From: Xanthomonas sontii
Lineage (GTDB): Bacteria; Pseudomonadota; Gammaproteobacteria; Xanthomonadales; Xanthomonadaceae
Assembly (NCBI RefSeq): GCF_040529055.1
Contig: NZ_CP132342.1
Span: forward strand, 2,416,001 to 2,480,000
DNA length: 64,000 bases
Direction of reading: 5' to 3'
Shown here: positions 34,499 through 44,356 of the stretch, piece by piece
How positions within the stretch are numbered: the first letter of the stretch is position 1
How the letters are laid out: the number at the start of each line of letters is the position of its first letter
Translations under genes and position numbers: made by a program
Notes under the pieces: model-generated
Database searches by the model: none
What the model saw: only the letters and a program-made list of their open reading frames with translations
Told to the model about the DNA's origin: nothing

Positions 34499-35719
34499 TC
34501 ACTGCGCGGGCGGTGCCGCCGCGGTCAGCTTGACGCTGCTGCGCTCGCGCTTGGACAGCAGCGGCAAGGTCACCGCCTGCTCGCCGGGCGCGGCGTACAG
34601 CCACAGCGCACAGCAGGCAGCGTAGGAGGTCAGGTTGCTGCTGCGGAAGGCGACGATGCTGGCGCTGTAGCAATCCGATCCGTCCCGCAGGCGTATGTCG
34701 GCGACGTAGTCGAACGTATAGTGACCGGGCCCGTGCCACGGCCATTGCGCGCGTTCTTCGGGGTCGCTGGTCGCTGCTGGAACCGGGCAGCGCGCGTCCG
34801 GGTTCGGCCGGCGTTGCCGGCCCTGTGCGTCGAAGCCGAGGCGCTGCAACTCCCGGTCCGCGACCGCGCGCAGTTGCGGGTGCTGCGTCAGCCAGCGTGC
34901 GGCGTCCTGCTCTTCGGTCGTGGCGTTCGCAGTATCTGGCGCAGGCGCCAGCGTATGCCGATAGCGGTAGCGCACCTGCAGCACGCGGGAGCTGCTGTGC
35001 TCTTGCGGCAGCGGAGATAGCGGGCGCGACAGCTTCAGCGTGTCCTGGAAGTAGTCGCCGTCGCGATAGGCGGCATAGCTGCGGCCGTCGATGCGCAGCC
35101 AGTACAGGGTCTGATCGCTGCCGCGGCCGTTGATGCTGAAGGTGCCTGTCGCCGGCGCTGTGTCGGGTGCGGTGTTGGGCAGGGCAAGGAAGCCGTGTAC
35201 GGGGTCGCGGCGCAGCACCGTGATCTCGGTGAACAGGCCAGTGCCACCGACATAGGATGTGATCACCAGATCGCGTTGCCCGTCTTCGTCAAGATCGAGC
35301 AGGGTGTAGTGGTCGTCGCCGTTTTCGGAAACGTCGTCCTGCGCGGTGCCGGCGTCACCCCTGTATGTGCGCACCGCTTGCCATTCGTCTGCGGTGACGC
35401 CGGCCGGTTGCACGAGTGGCGCGGCTGCGGCGCCCGCTGCGGCGAGGTCGAAGCTCACGCCAGTGGTGTCCTCATGGCGCTGTAGCACCGTGTCGATCGG
35501 CGTGGGGTTGCTGGCTGGTTCGGCCTCGATCTCGCGGCGCAGCTGCTCGAGTACCTGCGGCAGCGTCGCCGTCCCGGGGGCGGCCGCATGCGCGGGCGCC
35601 GGGCATGCGGCCAGTGCGAGCAGCGCCGCCGTCGCCCACGATGTCGGCCGTATCCGTGGCATCCAGCGTGGTGCGGCGGCGAAGCGTGCAGGCGCAGCAG
35701 GCGCTGCGGCGCCGTTCAT
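34499..35719 (-). CDS. Exported protein with a Ca-binding-like aspartate loop
   Basis: A 406-residue protein with an N-terminal hydrophobic stretch (ATAALLALAACPAPAHA) likely to be a signal peptide. Around 142-150 is DLDEDGQRD, a calcium-binding-type loop as in VCBS/FG-GAP propellers. The C-terminal half has YTFDYVADIRLRDGSDC and paired cysteines. Function unknown. Its ATG overlaps the stop of tag (ATGA); a second start at 35662 would give a more normal signal peptide. The neighbouring DUF4153 protein has a similar aspartate loop at its C-terminus. Confidence 0.75.
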   Translation of the reverse strand: MNGAAAPAAPARFAAAPRWMPRIRPTSWATAALLALAACPAPAHAAAPGTATLPQVLEQLRREIEAEPASNPTPIDTVLQRHEDTTGVSFDLAAAGAAAAPLVQPAGVTADEWQAVRTYRGDAGTAQDDVSENGDDHYTLLDLDEDGQRDLVITSYVGGTGLFTEITVLRRDPVHGFLALPNTAPDTAPATGTFSINGRGSDQTLYWLRIDGRSYAAYRDGDYFQDTLKLSRPLSPLPQEHSSSRVLQVRYRYRHTLAPAPDTANATTEEQDAARWLTQHPQLRAVADRELQRLGFDAQGRQRRPNPDARCPVPAATSDPEERAQWPWHGPGHYTFDYVADIRLRDGSDCYSASIVAFRSSNLTSYAACCALWLYAAPGEQAVTLPLLSKRERSSVKLTAAAPPAQ

Positions 35720-36255
35720 GCGCTGCGCATCCACGGCGGATCCAACTGCGCGATGCGCGCGAACGCCGGGCAGTCTTCGCGGTGCGCGCCGGGCAGGTAG
35801 CCCAGGCTCATCAGGAACTCGCCGGTGATCTCGCCGCCGGTGAAGCGGAAAGTGCGCTTGAACAGCTTGATCCACTCGGCCTTGCTGCGCGGATGCTGCG
35901 CGTCCAGCCACGCGGCGAAGCTGCCGTGGCTGGCCCGCAGGCGCTGGATCACCTGCGCGTTGTGGATCGCCGCCTGCACCTTGAGCCGGTTGCGGATGAT
36001 CCCGGCATCGCCGAGCAGGCGCAGCACGTCGGCCTCGCCGAAGGCCGCCACCGTGTCCACGTCGAAGCCGGCGTAGGCGGCGCGGAAGCCGGCGCGCTTC
36101 TTCAGCATCAGCTCCCAGCTCAGCCCGGCCTGGTTGATCTCCAGCACCAGCCGCTCGAACAGGTCGGCTTCGGCGCGTTGCGGCACGCCGTACTCGTGGT
36201 CGTGGTAGTGGCCGTGCACCGGGTGCCCGGGGGCGATATCGCAGTAGCTGCTCAT
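35716..36255 (-). CDS. tag: DNA-3-methyladenine glycosylase I
   Basis: A 179-residue base-excision repair enzyme removing 3-methyladenine. The zinc ligands of the family are visible: Cys5 and His18 (YHDHEYG) near the N-terminus and His158 and Cys162 (HREDC) near the C-terminus. The pocket segment LFERLVLEINQAGLSWELML, the KRAGFRAAYAGFD stretch and GEITGEFLMSLGYLPGAH are typical. It lies between the DUF4153 gene (14-base gap) and an exported-protein gene that it overlaps, all on one strand. Confidence 0.94.
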   Translation of the reverse strand: MSSYCDIAPGHPVHGHYHDHEYGVPQRAEADLFERLVLEINQAGLSWELMLKKRAGFRAAYAGFDVDTVAAFGEADVLRLLGDAGIIRNRLKVQAAIHNAQVIQRLRASHGSFAAWLDAQHPRSKAEWIKLFKRTFRFTGGEITGEFLMSLGYLPGAHREDCPAFARIAQLDPPWMRSA

Positions 36256-36269
36256 GCGGCGGGTATCCG

Positions 36270-38063
36270 TCAGTCGATCTGGTCGTTGGGGTCGGCGGGG
36301 TACAGCTCGGTCCGCTGAGTACCGGGCAGTTGCAGGTCGGGCCAGCGCCGCGGCAGCACCTGCAGCTTGCCGTCGCGCAGTGCCTGGTACAGCGCCTCGG
36401 TGTTGTCGCCGTGGCGCGGGAAGAAATGCGTCCGCGCTACGTCGCGCCAGCCGCTGCCCGGGTCGGTGTGGATCCGGCATTCGACGCCGTAGCCGGCGCT
36501 GGCATTGCACAGCAACACGTCGTCGTGGCCATCGCCATCCAGGTCGCGGCGCAGCGCCACGCACTGCGCGCCCTCGCGCCGGCAATTGCCGTCCTCGATC
36601 TTGCCGGCCAGCAGCGCCTGCCACCAGGCGGCGTCGGGCTCGGCGCTGCCGGCGGCCGGCGCGATGCGTTGGCGCACCTGCAGCGGATCGGTGCTGCGCG
36701 GCGCATCCTCGTTGTCGCTGCCCCAGCGCTGCTGGCGCTGCAGCATCCGCTGCAGGCGCTCGCGCTGCACCGGATCGTCGGCGAACGCGGGCACCTCGCG
36801 CAGCGCCTGTACCGCCCGATAGCCACGGCGGCCGCTGTCGAAGCGCAGGTAGGCCAGGTCCAGTTGCGCGGCGCTGGTGCGGCCATCGGCCAGGCGCTGC
36901 AACTGGTCGCCGACGACCAGGCGGTAGGGGTCCAGCAGCGGCGAACTTGTCGCCAGCGCCAGGCCGATCACCACCCACGACAACACCCGGTTCACCGGCG
37001 CCAGCGGCTGCAGCCAGCGTGCGCCCGGGCGCAGCACCGCCCAGGCATAACCGCATGCGTAGCCGCAGGCGACCACCGCGACCAGCACCCCGGCAAAGCG
37101 CTCGGTACTCCAGCCGTACTGCGCGATGCGCAGCGACAGCGCGTACAGCGCCAGCCCTGCGTAAAGCGGCAGGCTCAGCAGCCCGGCGTCGATCACCCGT
37201 TGCAGCCAGGCCGGGTAGGGCGCGTCGGCGGTGCCGTCCTGGTACACCGCATTGACGAACACCACCAGCGTGGCCACCACCGCGATCAGGATGCTGGCCG
37301 CAGCCCGGGTCTCCCACAGCGGCTGCAGGCCGGTGAACGGCAGGCTCAGCGCGAACAGCACCGCCACGAACGCCAGCAGCGGCAGCAGCCCGGTGCAGAT
37401 CGCGAACAGGATCTGCCGCATCACCTGCACCGCGCGCTGCTGGGTGCGGCCGATCAGGATGCCCAGGCCGAACATGGTGCCGGTGGCCAGGTAGACGAAG
37501 GCGGTCTGCCGGAACAGGTCGCGGAACAGGGTCAGCTTGACCAGCGCGAACAGCGCGCCCCACAGCCACAGCACCAGCCAGCAAATCCCGACGAACAGCA
37601 GCGCCAGCGCCAGGGTCAGCGCGTTCTGCCAGGCATGCTCGAACAGGTCGCGGTACGGCGCCTGCCAGCGCCCGTGCTGCAGCCGGCACTGCAGCCACGG
37701 CAGCAGCACGAACATCGCCAGCGCCACGGTCGCAGCGAACGGGCCCAGCACCTGGCCGGCGCGCAGGCCGGGCGCGCCGGTGGCGTTCCACACCGCCCAG
37801 GCGGACAGGGCCGCCACCAGCACCGCCACCGCGATGGTGTGCTGCCACAGGCGCAGCGCGCCCAGGTGCCGCACCGACAGCAGGGTCATGGTCGGCACGG
37901 TCAGCACCAGGGTGTACCAGCACACCTGACCGCCCAGGGAGCCGAACGGCCACAGGCCGCGCTCGGCGCCGCGCTGCGCCAGGTACAGCAGCGCGCCCTG
38001 CAGCAGGGCCACCAGCACGATGAAGGCGCGGGTCTGGCGTGGCAGGTCGGGGGGCGTGTCCAT
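36270..38063 (-). CDS. DUF4153-type polytopic membrane protein
   Basis: A 597-residue protein with about ten membrane helices in the first 370 residues, including FVYLATGTMFGLGILIGRTQQRA, and a soluble C-terminal domain of some 220 residues. That domain holds DLDGDGHDD at 507-515, a calcium-loop-like motif, and paired cysteines. The membrane half resembles DUF4153 proteins of unknown function. The gene is followed closely by tag and the exported aspartate-loop protein, so the three may be one transcript. Confidence 0.82.
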   Translation of the reverse strand: MDTPPDLPRQTRAFIVLVALLQGALLYLAQRGAERGLWPFGSLGGQVCWYTLVLTVPTMTLLSVRHLGALRLWQHTIAVAVLVAALSAWAVWNATGAPGLRAGQVLGPFAATVALAMFVLLPWLQCRLQHGRWQAPYRDLFEHAWQNALTLALALLFVGICWLVLWLWGALFALVKLTLFRDLFRQTAFVYLATGTMFGLGILIGRTQQRAVQVMRQILFAICTGLLPLLAFVAVLFALSLPFTGLQPLWETRAAASILIAVVATLVVFVNAVYQDGTADAPYPAWLQRVIDAGLLSLPLYAGLALYALSLRIAQYGWSTERFAGVLVAVVACGYACGYAWAVLRPGARWLQPLAPVNRVLSWVVIGLALATSSPLLDPYRLVVGDQLQRLADGRTSAAQLDLAYLRFDSGRRGYRAVQALREVPAFADDPVQRERLQRMLQRQQRWGSDNEDAPRSTDPLQVRQRIAPAAGSAEPDAAWWQALLAGKIEDGNCRREGAQCVALRRDLDGDGHDDVLLCNASAGYGVECRIHTDPGSGWRDVARTHFFPRHGDNTEALYQALRDGKLQVLPRRWPDLQLPGTQRTELYPADPNDQID

Positions 38064-38168
38064 GCGTGCGTGCTCCTGGGCGACCGATCGCGGTCGCGGT
38101 CGGGCGGATTATGGCAGCCCGCCGCAGCCCGGGCAGCGCGCACGCGGGAGGGACGATAGAATGGGGCC

Positions 38169-38735
38169 ATGTCCGCTTTGCCCACGCCTCTGGCCAACCA
38201 ACTGCTGATCGCGCTGCCGGCGCTGTCCGATCCCAACTTCGCCCGCAGCGTGGCGCTGATCTGCCAGCACGACGAGAACGGCGCGATGGGCGTGGTGGTC
38301 AACCGCGCCTCCGAATACACCCTGGGGGAAGTGCTGGAGCAGATGGGCATCGAGACCATCGACGCCACGCTGCGCGAGCAGGTGGTGCTCAGCGGCGGCC
38401 CGGTGCATCCGGAGCGCGGCTTCGTCATCCACGACGGCGCGCACGGCTGGGATTCCAGCCTGGCGTTCGCCGACGGCCTGTACCTGACCACCTCGCGCGA
38501 CGTGCTCGAGGCGATGGCGCGCGGCGAAGGCCCGCGCAACGCGGTGGTCGCGCTGGGCTGCGCCGGCTGGGGCGCCGGCCAACTGGAGTACGAACTGGGC
38601 GAGAACAGCTGGCTGACCGCACCGGCCGATGCCGAACTGCTGTTCGAGCTGCCGCTGGAGCGGCGCTGGCAGACCGCGGCCGGGCGCATCGGCGTGGACC
38701 TGTTCCGCCTCACCGACTACAGCGGGCATGCCTGA
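38169..38735 (+). CDS. algH: AlgH/YqgE (UPF0301) family protein
   Basis: A 188-residue protein of the UPF0301 family, named for an effect on alginate gene expression in Pseudomonas but with no defined biochemistry. Conserved segments are [43 protein letters not shown] and [20 protein letters not shown]. It is the first gene of the common algH-ruvX-pyrB order and overlaps ruvX by eight bases. Confidence 0.95.
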   Translation: MSALPTPLANQLLIALPALSDPNFARSVALICQHDENGAMGVVVNRASEYTLGEVLEQMGIETIDATLREQVVLSGGPVHPERGFVIHDGAHGWDSSLAFADGLYLTTSRDVLEAMARGEGPRNAVVALGCAGWGAGQLEYELGENSWLTAPADAELLFELPLERRWQTAAGRIGVDLFRLTDYSGHA

Positions 38736-39240
38736 GTCCGGCCTGCCTGCGCCTGGCGCGTCCGCGCCCGCCAGCGCCGCGCCCGCGACGATCCGCCGCG
38801 ACGGCACCGTGCTCGGTTTCGACGTCGGCCACCGCCGCATCGGCGTGGCCGTCGGCAGTTGTTTCGGCAACGGCGCGCGCGCGCTGGCGGTGATCGACGT
38901 GCATGCGCAGGGGCCGGACTGGCCGGCGCTGGACCGCCTGCATGCCGAATGGCGGCCGCACGGCCTGGTGGTCGGCGATCCGCTCACCCTCGACGGTGCC
39001 GACCAGCCCAACCGCAAGCGCGCGCACGCCTTCGCCCGCGAACTGGGCGCGCGCTACCGCCTGCCGGTGGTGCTGGTGGACGAACGCTCCAGTTCGGTCG
39101 AGGCCGCACAACGCTTCGCGGTGGACCGCGCGGCCGGCCGCAAGCGCCGCCGCGACGCCGCCGCGCTGGACGCGGTGGCCGCCGCGGTGATCGTGGAGCG
39201 CTGGCTGGCCGCGCCCGACGACGCCATTCCCCCTCCCTGA
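38728..39240 (+). CDS. ruvX: RuvX/YqgF family pre-16S rRNA nuclease
   Basis: A 170-residue RNase H-fold protein implicated in 16S rRNA 5'-end processing. Visible family elements are [15 protein letters not shown] with the first catalytic Asp, [22 protein letters not shown] and the final Asp in [12 protein letters not shown]. Starting ATG overlaps the end of algH. The N-terminal leader of about 25 Ala/Pro-rich residues is longer than usual. Confidence 0.94.
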   Translation: MPESGLPAPGASAPASAAPATIRRDGTVLGFDVGHRRIGVAVGSCFGNGARALAVIDVHAQGPDWPALDRLHAEWRPHGLVVGDPLTLDGADQPNRKRAHAFARELGARYRLPVVLVDERSSSVEAAQRFAVDRAAGRKRRRDAAALDAVAAAVIVERWLAAPDDAIPPP

Positions 39241-39259
39241 TCCACTGCCCGGACCCGCC

Positions 39260-40207
39260 ATGACTGATCCGCAACTCGATTCGAACGGGCGCCTGCGCCA
39301 CCTGCTGACCCTGGAAGGGCTGCCGCGCGCGACCCTGCTGCAACTGCTGGACCGCGCCGGGCAGATCCGCGACGCGGCGGTGGGCCGGGTCGGCAAGCGC
39401 AACGTGCTGGCCGGCACCGCGGTGTGCACGCTGTTCTTCGAACCGTCCACGCGCACCCGCAGTTCGTTCCAGCTGGCCGCGCAGCGGCTCGGTGCCGACG
39501 TGCTGAACTTCGACGCCTCCACCTCGTCCACGCGCAAGGGCGAGACCGCGCGCGACACGCTGAAGAACCTGGAAGCGATGGGCGTGCGCGGCTTCGTCGT
39601 GCGCCACCCCGAGGACGGCGCGGTGGAGCGCCTGGCCGAGGCGGCGGGCGAGGGCACCGCGCTGATCAACGCCGGCGACGGCCGCAGCGCGCATCCCACC
39701 CAGGGTCTGCTCGACATGCTGACCCTGCGCCACGCCAAGGGCGGCGACTTCTCCAAGCTCAAGCTGGTCATCGTCGGCGACGTCAAGCACTCGCGGGTGG
39801 CGCGCTCGGACCTGCACGCGCTGCGCACCCTCGGTGCCGGCGAAGTGCGCGTGTGCGGCCCGCGCGCGCTGCTGCCCGACGACGGCACCCTCGACGGCTG
39901 CGTGGTCGGCGAGGACTTCGACGCCATGCTCGATGGCGTGGACGCGGTGATGATGTTGCGCCTGCAGCGCGAGCGCATGGAGGAAGGCCTGGTGACCTCG
40001 CTGGAGGACTACCACGGCCAGTACGGCCTCACCGCCGAGCGGCTGCGCCGCGCGTCGAAGGACGCAGTGGTGCTGCATCCGGGCCCGATCAACCGCGGCG
40101 TGGAGATCACCGACGAAGTCGCCGACGGCGCGCAGTCGTGCATCCTGCGCCAGGTCGCCAACGGCGTGGCGGTGCGCATGGCGGTGCTGGAGACCTTGCT
40201 GGGCTGA
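39260..40207 (+). CDS. pyrB: Aspartate carbamoyltransferase catalytic subunit
   Basis: A 315-residue enzyme joining carbamoyl phosphate and aspartate in pyrimidine synthesis. The carbamoyl-phosphate loop FFEPSTRTRSSF, the DASTSSTRKGET loop, HPTQGLLDML and HPGPINRGVEI are intact. No pyrI or inactive pyrC-like gene follows; a repeat element comes next. The gene follows ruvX after 19 bases. Confidence 0.97.
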   Translation: MTDPQLDSNGRLRHLLTLEGLPRATLLQLLDRAGQIRDAAVGRVGKRNVLAGTAVCTLFFEPSTRTRSSFQLAAQRLGADVLNFDASTSSTRKGETARDTLKNLEAMGVRGFVVRHPEDGAVERLAEAAGEGTALINAGDGRSAHPTQGLLDMLTLRHAKGGDFSKLKLVIVGDVKHSRVARSDLHALRTLGAGEVRVCGPRALLPDDGTLDGCVVGEDFDAMLDGVDAVMMLRLQRERMEEGLVTSLEDYHGQYGLTAERLRRASKDAVVLHPGPINRGVEITDEVADGAQSCILRQVANGVAVRMAVLETLLG

Positions 40208-40232
40208 GCCCGGCGCGCGTCGTCCTGTCGTC

Positions 40233-40317
40233 GTAGGAGCGGCGCTTGTCCCCTTTTCGGGGATCAGCCGCGACGGGCTTTACCGGGAATGCCCATCGCG
40301 GCTGAAGCCGCTGCTAC
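40233..40317. repeat. REP-like hairpin repeat, long form
   Basis: Begins GTAGGAGCGGC and ends GCCGCTGCTAC, with inner pairing of CAGCCGCGA and TCGCGGCTG. It is the intact counterpart of the copy split by the IS110 element and may also act as the pyrB transcription end. Confidence 0.82.
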
Positions 40318-40418
40318 TCCGTCTTGCCGAGCATCCGCTGCCGAAGGTGGCGAACGGCACATTCGCGCTACCCTCAATCGGCCTACCATCGGCGGCGATC
40401 CTCCCCACGGACGCCACC

Positions 40419-42422
40419 ATGCTCCTTGTCCTGCGCCGCGCTGCGTTCGCCGCGGCTTGTGTTTCCCTTGTCGCCGCCGCCGCCCAGGCCGATGCCGCCA
40501 CTGCCGCCGCCGCGGATGGTGCCGGCACCTACGATCCGCTGGCGCTGTTCGCACCGCTGCAGTTGCCGCAGCCGGCCAACGCCTACCGCAGCGGCGGCGG
40601 CGTGCCCGGCCCGCAGTACTGGCAGAACCGCGCCGACTACGACCTGCACGCCACCCTGGAACCGGCCACGCACACCCTGCGCGGCCAGGAGACCATCACC
40701 TACAGCAACCGCAGCCCGGACACGCTGGACGTGCTGTGGTTGCAGCTGGACCAGAACCTGTACCGCAGCGATGCCCGCGCCCGCAACTTGCGCGCCGCGC
40801 GTGCCGACCGGCCCGCGCCGCAGAGCACCGAGGGCTACCGCATCGCCAAGGTGGAACTGGAGCAGGGCGGCAAGCGCGTGGCGGCCACCTTCCTGATCGA
40901 CGACACGCGCATGCGCGTGGATCTGCCGCAGCCGCTGGCCAGCGGCAAGGCGCTCAAGCTGCACATCGACTACGCCTACACCGTGCCCGGCACATGGGGC
41001 GGCCGCACCGCGGTCACGCCCACCCCCGACGGCGACATCTACGAGATCGCGCAGTGGTATCCGCGCATGGCGGTGTACGACGACCTGCGCGGCTGGGACA
41101 CGCAGCCCTACCTGGGCGCGGAGTTCTACCTGGAGTACGGCGATTTCGACTACGCGGTGACGGTGCCGTGGGACTACCTGGTGGCCGGGTCCGGCGAGCT
41201 GGTGAACCCGGCGCAGGTGCTCACCGCCACCCAGCGCCAGCGCCTCGCGCAAGCCGCCGCCAGCGACAGCACGGTGACCATCCGCGGCGCCGATGAGGTG
41301 GGCACGCCGGACAGTCGGCCCAACGCCAGCGGCACCCAGACCTGGCGCTTCCACATGGACCACACCCGCGACGTCGCCTTCGCCGCTTCGCCTGCGTTCG
41401 TGTGGGATGCGGCGCGGATCAACCTGCCCGAGGGCAAGCATGCGCTGGCGATGTCGGTGTATCCGCGCAGCGCGGTCGGCAGCGACAAGTGGGGCCGCTC
41501 CACCGAGTTCGTCAAAGCCTCGATCGAACACTTCTCGCAGTGGTATCCGTACCCGTGGCCGGCGGCGGTGAACCTGGGCGGCCACGGCGCCGGCATGGAA
41601 TATCCGGGCATCGTCTTCGACGACATGGAGGACGGCGGCAAGCAACTGTTCTGGATCACCGCGCACGAACTCGGCCACGGCTGGTTCCCGATGATCGTCG
41701 GCTCCAACGAGCGTCGCCATGCGTTCATGGACGAGGGCTTCAATACCTTCATCGACGTCTACGCCTCCGACGCGATCAACCATGGCGAGTTCGCACCCAA
41801 GCGCGATGGCGAGTACGCGCCCGGCGGCGGCAACCCGGTGGACGAGATCCTGCCACTGCTGGCCGACGCGCAGGCGCCGACCCTGCTCGATCGCGCCGAC
41901 GCCACCAGCGAGAAATACCGGCATCCGCTGACCTACTTCAAGGGCGCGCTGGGCCTGGTGCTGCTGCGCGAGCAGATCCTCGGCCCGGCGCGCTTCGATC
42001 CGGCGTTCCGCAAGTACATCGCCACCTGGGCCTACAAGCACCCGACGCCGTCGGATTTCTTCCGGCTGATGGAGAGCGAGGCCGGCGAGGACCTGAGCTG
42101 GTGGTGGCGCGGCTGGTATTTCAACAACTGGCAGCTGGACATGGGCGTGCGCGCGGCCGCTTACGTCGACCATGATCCGGCCAAGGGCCTGCTGGTGACC
42201 TTGGGCAGCCGCCAGAAGCTGGTGATGCCGGCGACCTTGCGCATCGACTTCGCCGACGGCAGCCATCTCGATCAGCGCGTGCCGGTGGAGACCTGGATGC
42301 AGCAGACCCAGCCGCAGATCCGGGTGCCGAGTACGCAGAAGGTGCTGCACGTGACCCTGGATCCGGACCACGTGCTGCCCGACGCCGACCGCAGCGACAA
42401 CCGCCTGGACACGGTGAGCTGA
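40419..42422 (+). CDS. M1-family zinc metallopeptidase
   Basis: A 667-residue exported peptidase. The signal peptide is LRRAAFAAACVSLVAAAAQA, and the peptidase signature HELGH lies at 416-420 with the third zinc ligand Glu439 at the standard 18-residue spacing (MDEGFN). N-terminal beta-sandwich elements (YDLHATLEPATHTLRGQETITYSN, in parts) match the M1 aminopeptidase group, and GMEYPGIVFDD replaces the usual GxMEN exopeptidase motif, a known variant of this subgroup. It probably acts in the periplasm on peptides. The ATG at 40419 gives the proper signal. Confidence 0.9.
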   Translation: MLLVLRRAAFAAACVSLVAAAAQADAATAAAADGAGTYDPLALFAPLQLPQPANAYRSGGGVPGPQYWQNRADYDLHATLEPATHTLRGQETITYSNRSPDTLDVLWLQLDQNLYRSDARARNLRAARADRPAPQSTEGYRIAKVELEQGGKRVAATFLIDDTRMRVDLPQPLASGKALKLHIDYAYTVPGTWGGRTAVTPTPDGDIYEIAQWYPRMAVYDDLRGWDTQPYLGAEFYLEYGDFDYAVTVPWDYLVAGSGELVNPAQVLTATQRQRLAQAAASDSTVTIRGADEVGTPDSRPNASGTQTWRFHMDHTRDVAFAASPAFVWDAARINLPEGKHALAMSVYPRSAVGSDKWGRSTEFVKASIEHFSQWYPYPWPAAVNLGGHGAGMEYPGIVFDDMEDGGKQLFWITAHELGHGWFPMIVGSNERRHAFMDEGFNTFIDVYASDAINHGEFAPKRDGEYAPGGGNPVDEILPLLADAQAPTLLDRADATSEKYRHPLTYFKGALGLVLLREQILGPARFDPAFRKYIATWAYKHPTPSDFFRLMESEAGEDLSWWWRGWYFNNWQLDMGVRAAAYVDHDPAKGLLVTLGSRQKLVMPATLRIDFADGSHLDQRVPVETWMQQTQPQIRVPSTQKVLHVTLDPDHVLPDADRSDNRLDTVS

Positions 42423-42841
42423 GCGCGTTGCGGCCATTCGGCGCCTGTTCGGCGTCGGATGGCCCGCGCAAACGTGCTGCGGCCGCAACATTCGCGGCCG
42501 CGCAGCGCCGGCGTGCGCTTGTCCCTGCGCAGTGCGCCGACGGCGATGGCGATGCGTGCGATGCACGGCCGTTCGCCGTCGTTGCCGGCGAGGTGCGTCC
42601 AACGCAGCGTACGTGCGGGAAGCCTGTCCCCGGCTGTCGCTGTCTGTCTCCTGCGGACCGTGCGTGTCCGCTTGTCCTGTCCCGCGCGGCGAACGGAGCG
42701 CAGGGTTCCAGTTCTGCGTCGCGGCGATTGCGCGGGCCGCCGCGTGCATTCCAAGAATGCCGCCGGCCCCCACGCCCCGTGCCGGCGCATGCATGCACTG
42801 TCATGCGTCCTGCACTCATCGCGACAGATGGGAGAGACATC
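42423..42841. other. Gap upstream of the pectate lyase
   Basis: 419 bases without a supported gene; both strands are open in several frames only because of high GC. It should hold the lyase promoter. No plant-inducible-promoter box (TTCGC-N15-TTCGC) was seen. Confidence 0.5.
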
Positions 42842-43906
42842 ATGCAGCAGCAGTTCCGCAGGGGCGCACTGGCGCTCGCTCTGGCCGTCGGCGCCGCCCC
42901 GGCCTTCGCCGGCCCGGTCGGCTACGGCGCCAACACCACCGGTGGCGGCAACGCCATTCCGGTCAACGTCGCCACGATGGAGGCGATGCAGGCGGCGATC
43001 GACAACTACGCCGGCTCCGGCGGCCTGGTGCTCAACTACACCGGCAGTTTCAACTACGCCAGCATCACCGACGTATGCACGCAATGGAAGCTGCCGGCCA
43101 AGACCGTGCAGATCAAGAACAAGCGCGACATCACCATCAAAGGGGCGAACGGCTCCTCGGCCAACTTCGGCGTGCGCGTGGTCGGCAATGCGCACAACGT
43201 CATCATCCGCAACATGACCATCGGCCTGCTGCCCGGCGGCGAGGACGCCGATTCGATCTCGCTGGAAGGCAATTCCAGCGGCCAGCCGTCCAACATCTGG
43301 GTGGACCACAACACCATCTTCGCCTCGCTGACCAAATGCCCCGGCGCCGGCGACGCGTCCTTCGACGGCGGCATCGACATGAAGAAGGGCGTCAACCACG
43401 TCACCGTGTCGTACAACTACATCCACGACTACCAGAAGGTCGCGCTCAACGGCTACAGCGACAGCGATACCCAGAACGCCGCTGCGCGCACCACCTACCA
43501 TCACAACCGCTTCGAGAACGTGGAATCGCGCCTGCCGCTGCAGCGGCGCGGGTTGAGCCACATCTACAACAACTACTTCAACAACGTCTTCACCTCCGGC
43601 ATCAACGTGCGCATGGGCGGGGTGGCGCTGATCGAAGCCAACTACTTCGAGAACATCAAGAACCCGGTGACCTCGCGCGACAGCAGCGAGATCGGCTACT
43701 GGGACCTGATCAACAACTACGTCGGCAGCGGCATCACCTGGACGGTGCCGGAGAGCACCAGCAAGCCCTACGCCAACGCCACCACCTGGATCTCGTCCAA
43801 GACCTATCCTGAGTCGCTGGGTTACATGTACACGGCGATCCCTGCCGCGCAGGTCAAGGCCAAGGTCATCGCCACCGCCGGTGCCGGCACCAACCTGGCC
43901 GAGTGA
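42842..43906 (+). CDS. Secreted pectate lyase, polysaccharide lyase family 1
   Basis: A 354-residue enzyme that cleaves polygalacturonate by beta-elimination. Signal peptide ends at about Ala23 (AFA-GP). The PL1 parallel beta-helix motifs are present: IWVDHNTI with calcium-site Asp, SYNYIHDYQKVALNGYSDSD, and the catalytic-arginine region RLPLQRRGLSHIYNNYFNN. GGGAGAG stands before the ATG. It fits a plant-associated lifestyle. A stem-loop with an 11-base stem follows the stop. Confidence 0.95.
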   Translation: MQQQFRRGALALALAVGAAPAFAGPVGYGANTTGGGNAIPVNVATMEAMQAAIDNYAGSGGLVLNYTGSFNYASITDVCTQWKLPAKTVQIKNKRDITIKGANGSSANFGVRVVGNAHNVIIRNMTIGLLPGGEDADSISLEGNSSGQPSNIWVDHNTIFASLTKCPGAGDASFDGGIDMKKGVNHVTVSYNYIHDYQKVALNGYSDSDTQNAAARTTYHHNRFENVESRLPLQRRGLSHIYNNYFNNVFTSGINVRMGGVALIEANYFENIKNPVTSRDSSEIGYWDLINNYVGSGITWTVPESTSKPYANATTWISSKTYPESLGYMYTAIPAAQVKAKVIATAGAGTNLAE

Positions 43907-43914
43907 GGCACGCC

Positions 43915-43940
43915 GCCTCCGCGCCCGACGGCGCGGAGGC
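43915..43940 (+). terminator. Stem-loop after the pectate lyase
   Basis: GCCTCCGCGCC and GGCGCGGAGGC pair perfectly over 11 bases around a CGAC loop, eight bases after the stop. There is no T-run, so it is a hairpin candidate rather than a textbook intrinsic terminator. Confidence 0.6.
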
Positions 43941-44356
43941 CGGTCGCCCAGGCGGTCGCGGATATATGCCGTTTACGACATTCTTGGTGTGCGCGTGGCA
44001 ATGCCTGCGGCGGTAAGTGTGACGTGCGCCAGCACCGATGGGGCGCCTTCTAATCCTTGTTTCACGTGGAATTTACGGGTGCGCAACGGTGGCGTGAGGG
44101 AGACGCGCAACGTGCACTTCGTAGTCACGATGCTGAGGGGATTTAGGAAACTGTGCGCAGTTGCGCATCAAGATTCCAGGCGGGTCGCCGTTACCTAGTA
44201 CGAGTACCCGCATGGGACACCCCCGATGCGGCCGGTGCTGGAAGTGTCTTTTCCTTCTTCTCCGTCGCATCGCGCCCAGGCCGTTGGCCCGAGGGAGTCC
44301 TGCGCGATCCAGGTCGTGGCGCGGGCTGCTCTCCTTTTCTTACTTGGTGGCCCCTC
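43941..44356. other. Gap between pectate lyase and first chemoreceptor
   Basis: 416 bases with moderately lower GC around 43970-44200 and no supported gene. No sigma-28-type chemotaxis promoter was recognised. Confidence 0.45.

Noticed and set aside
42428..42841. Long N-terminal extension of the pectate lyase
   Set aside because: A normal signal peptide and a ribosome site (GGGAGAG) begin at 42842.
42423..42841. Plant-inducible promoter box upstream of the pectate lyase
   Set aside because: A TTCGC occurs near 42567 but no second TTCGC follows at the 15-base spacing.
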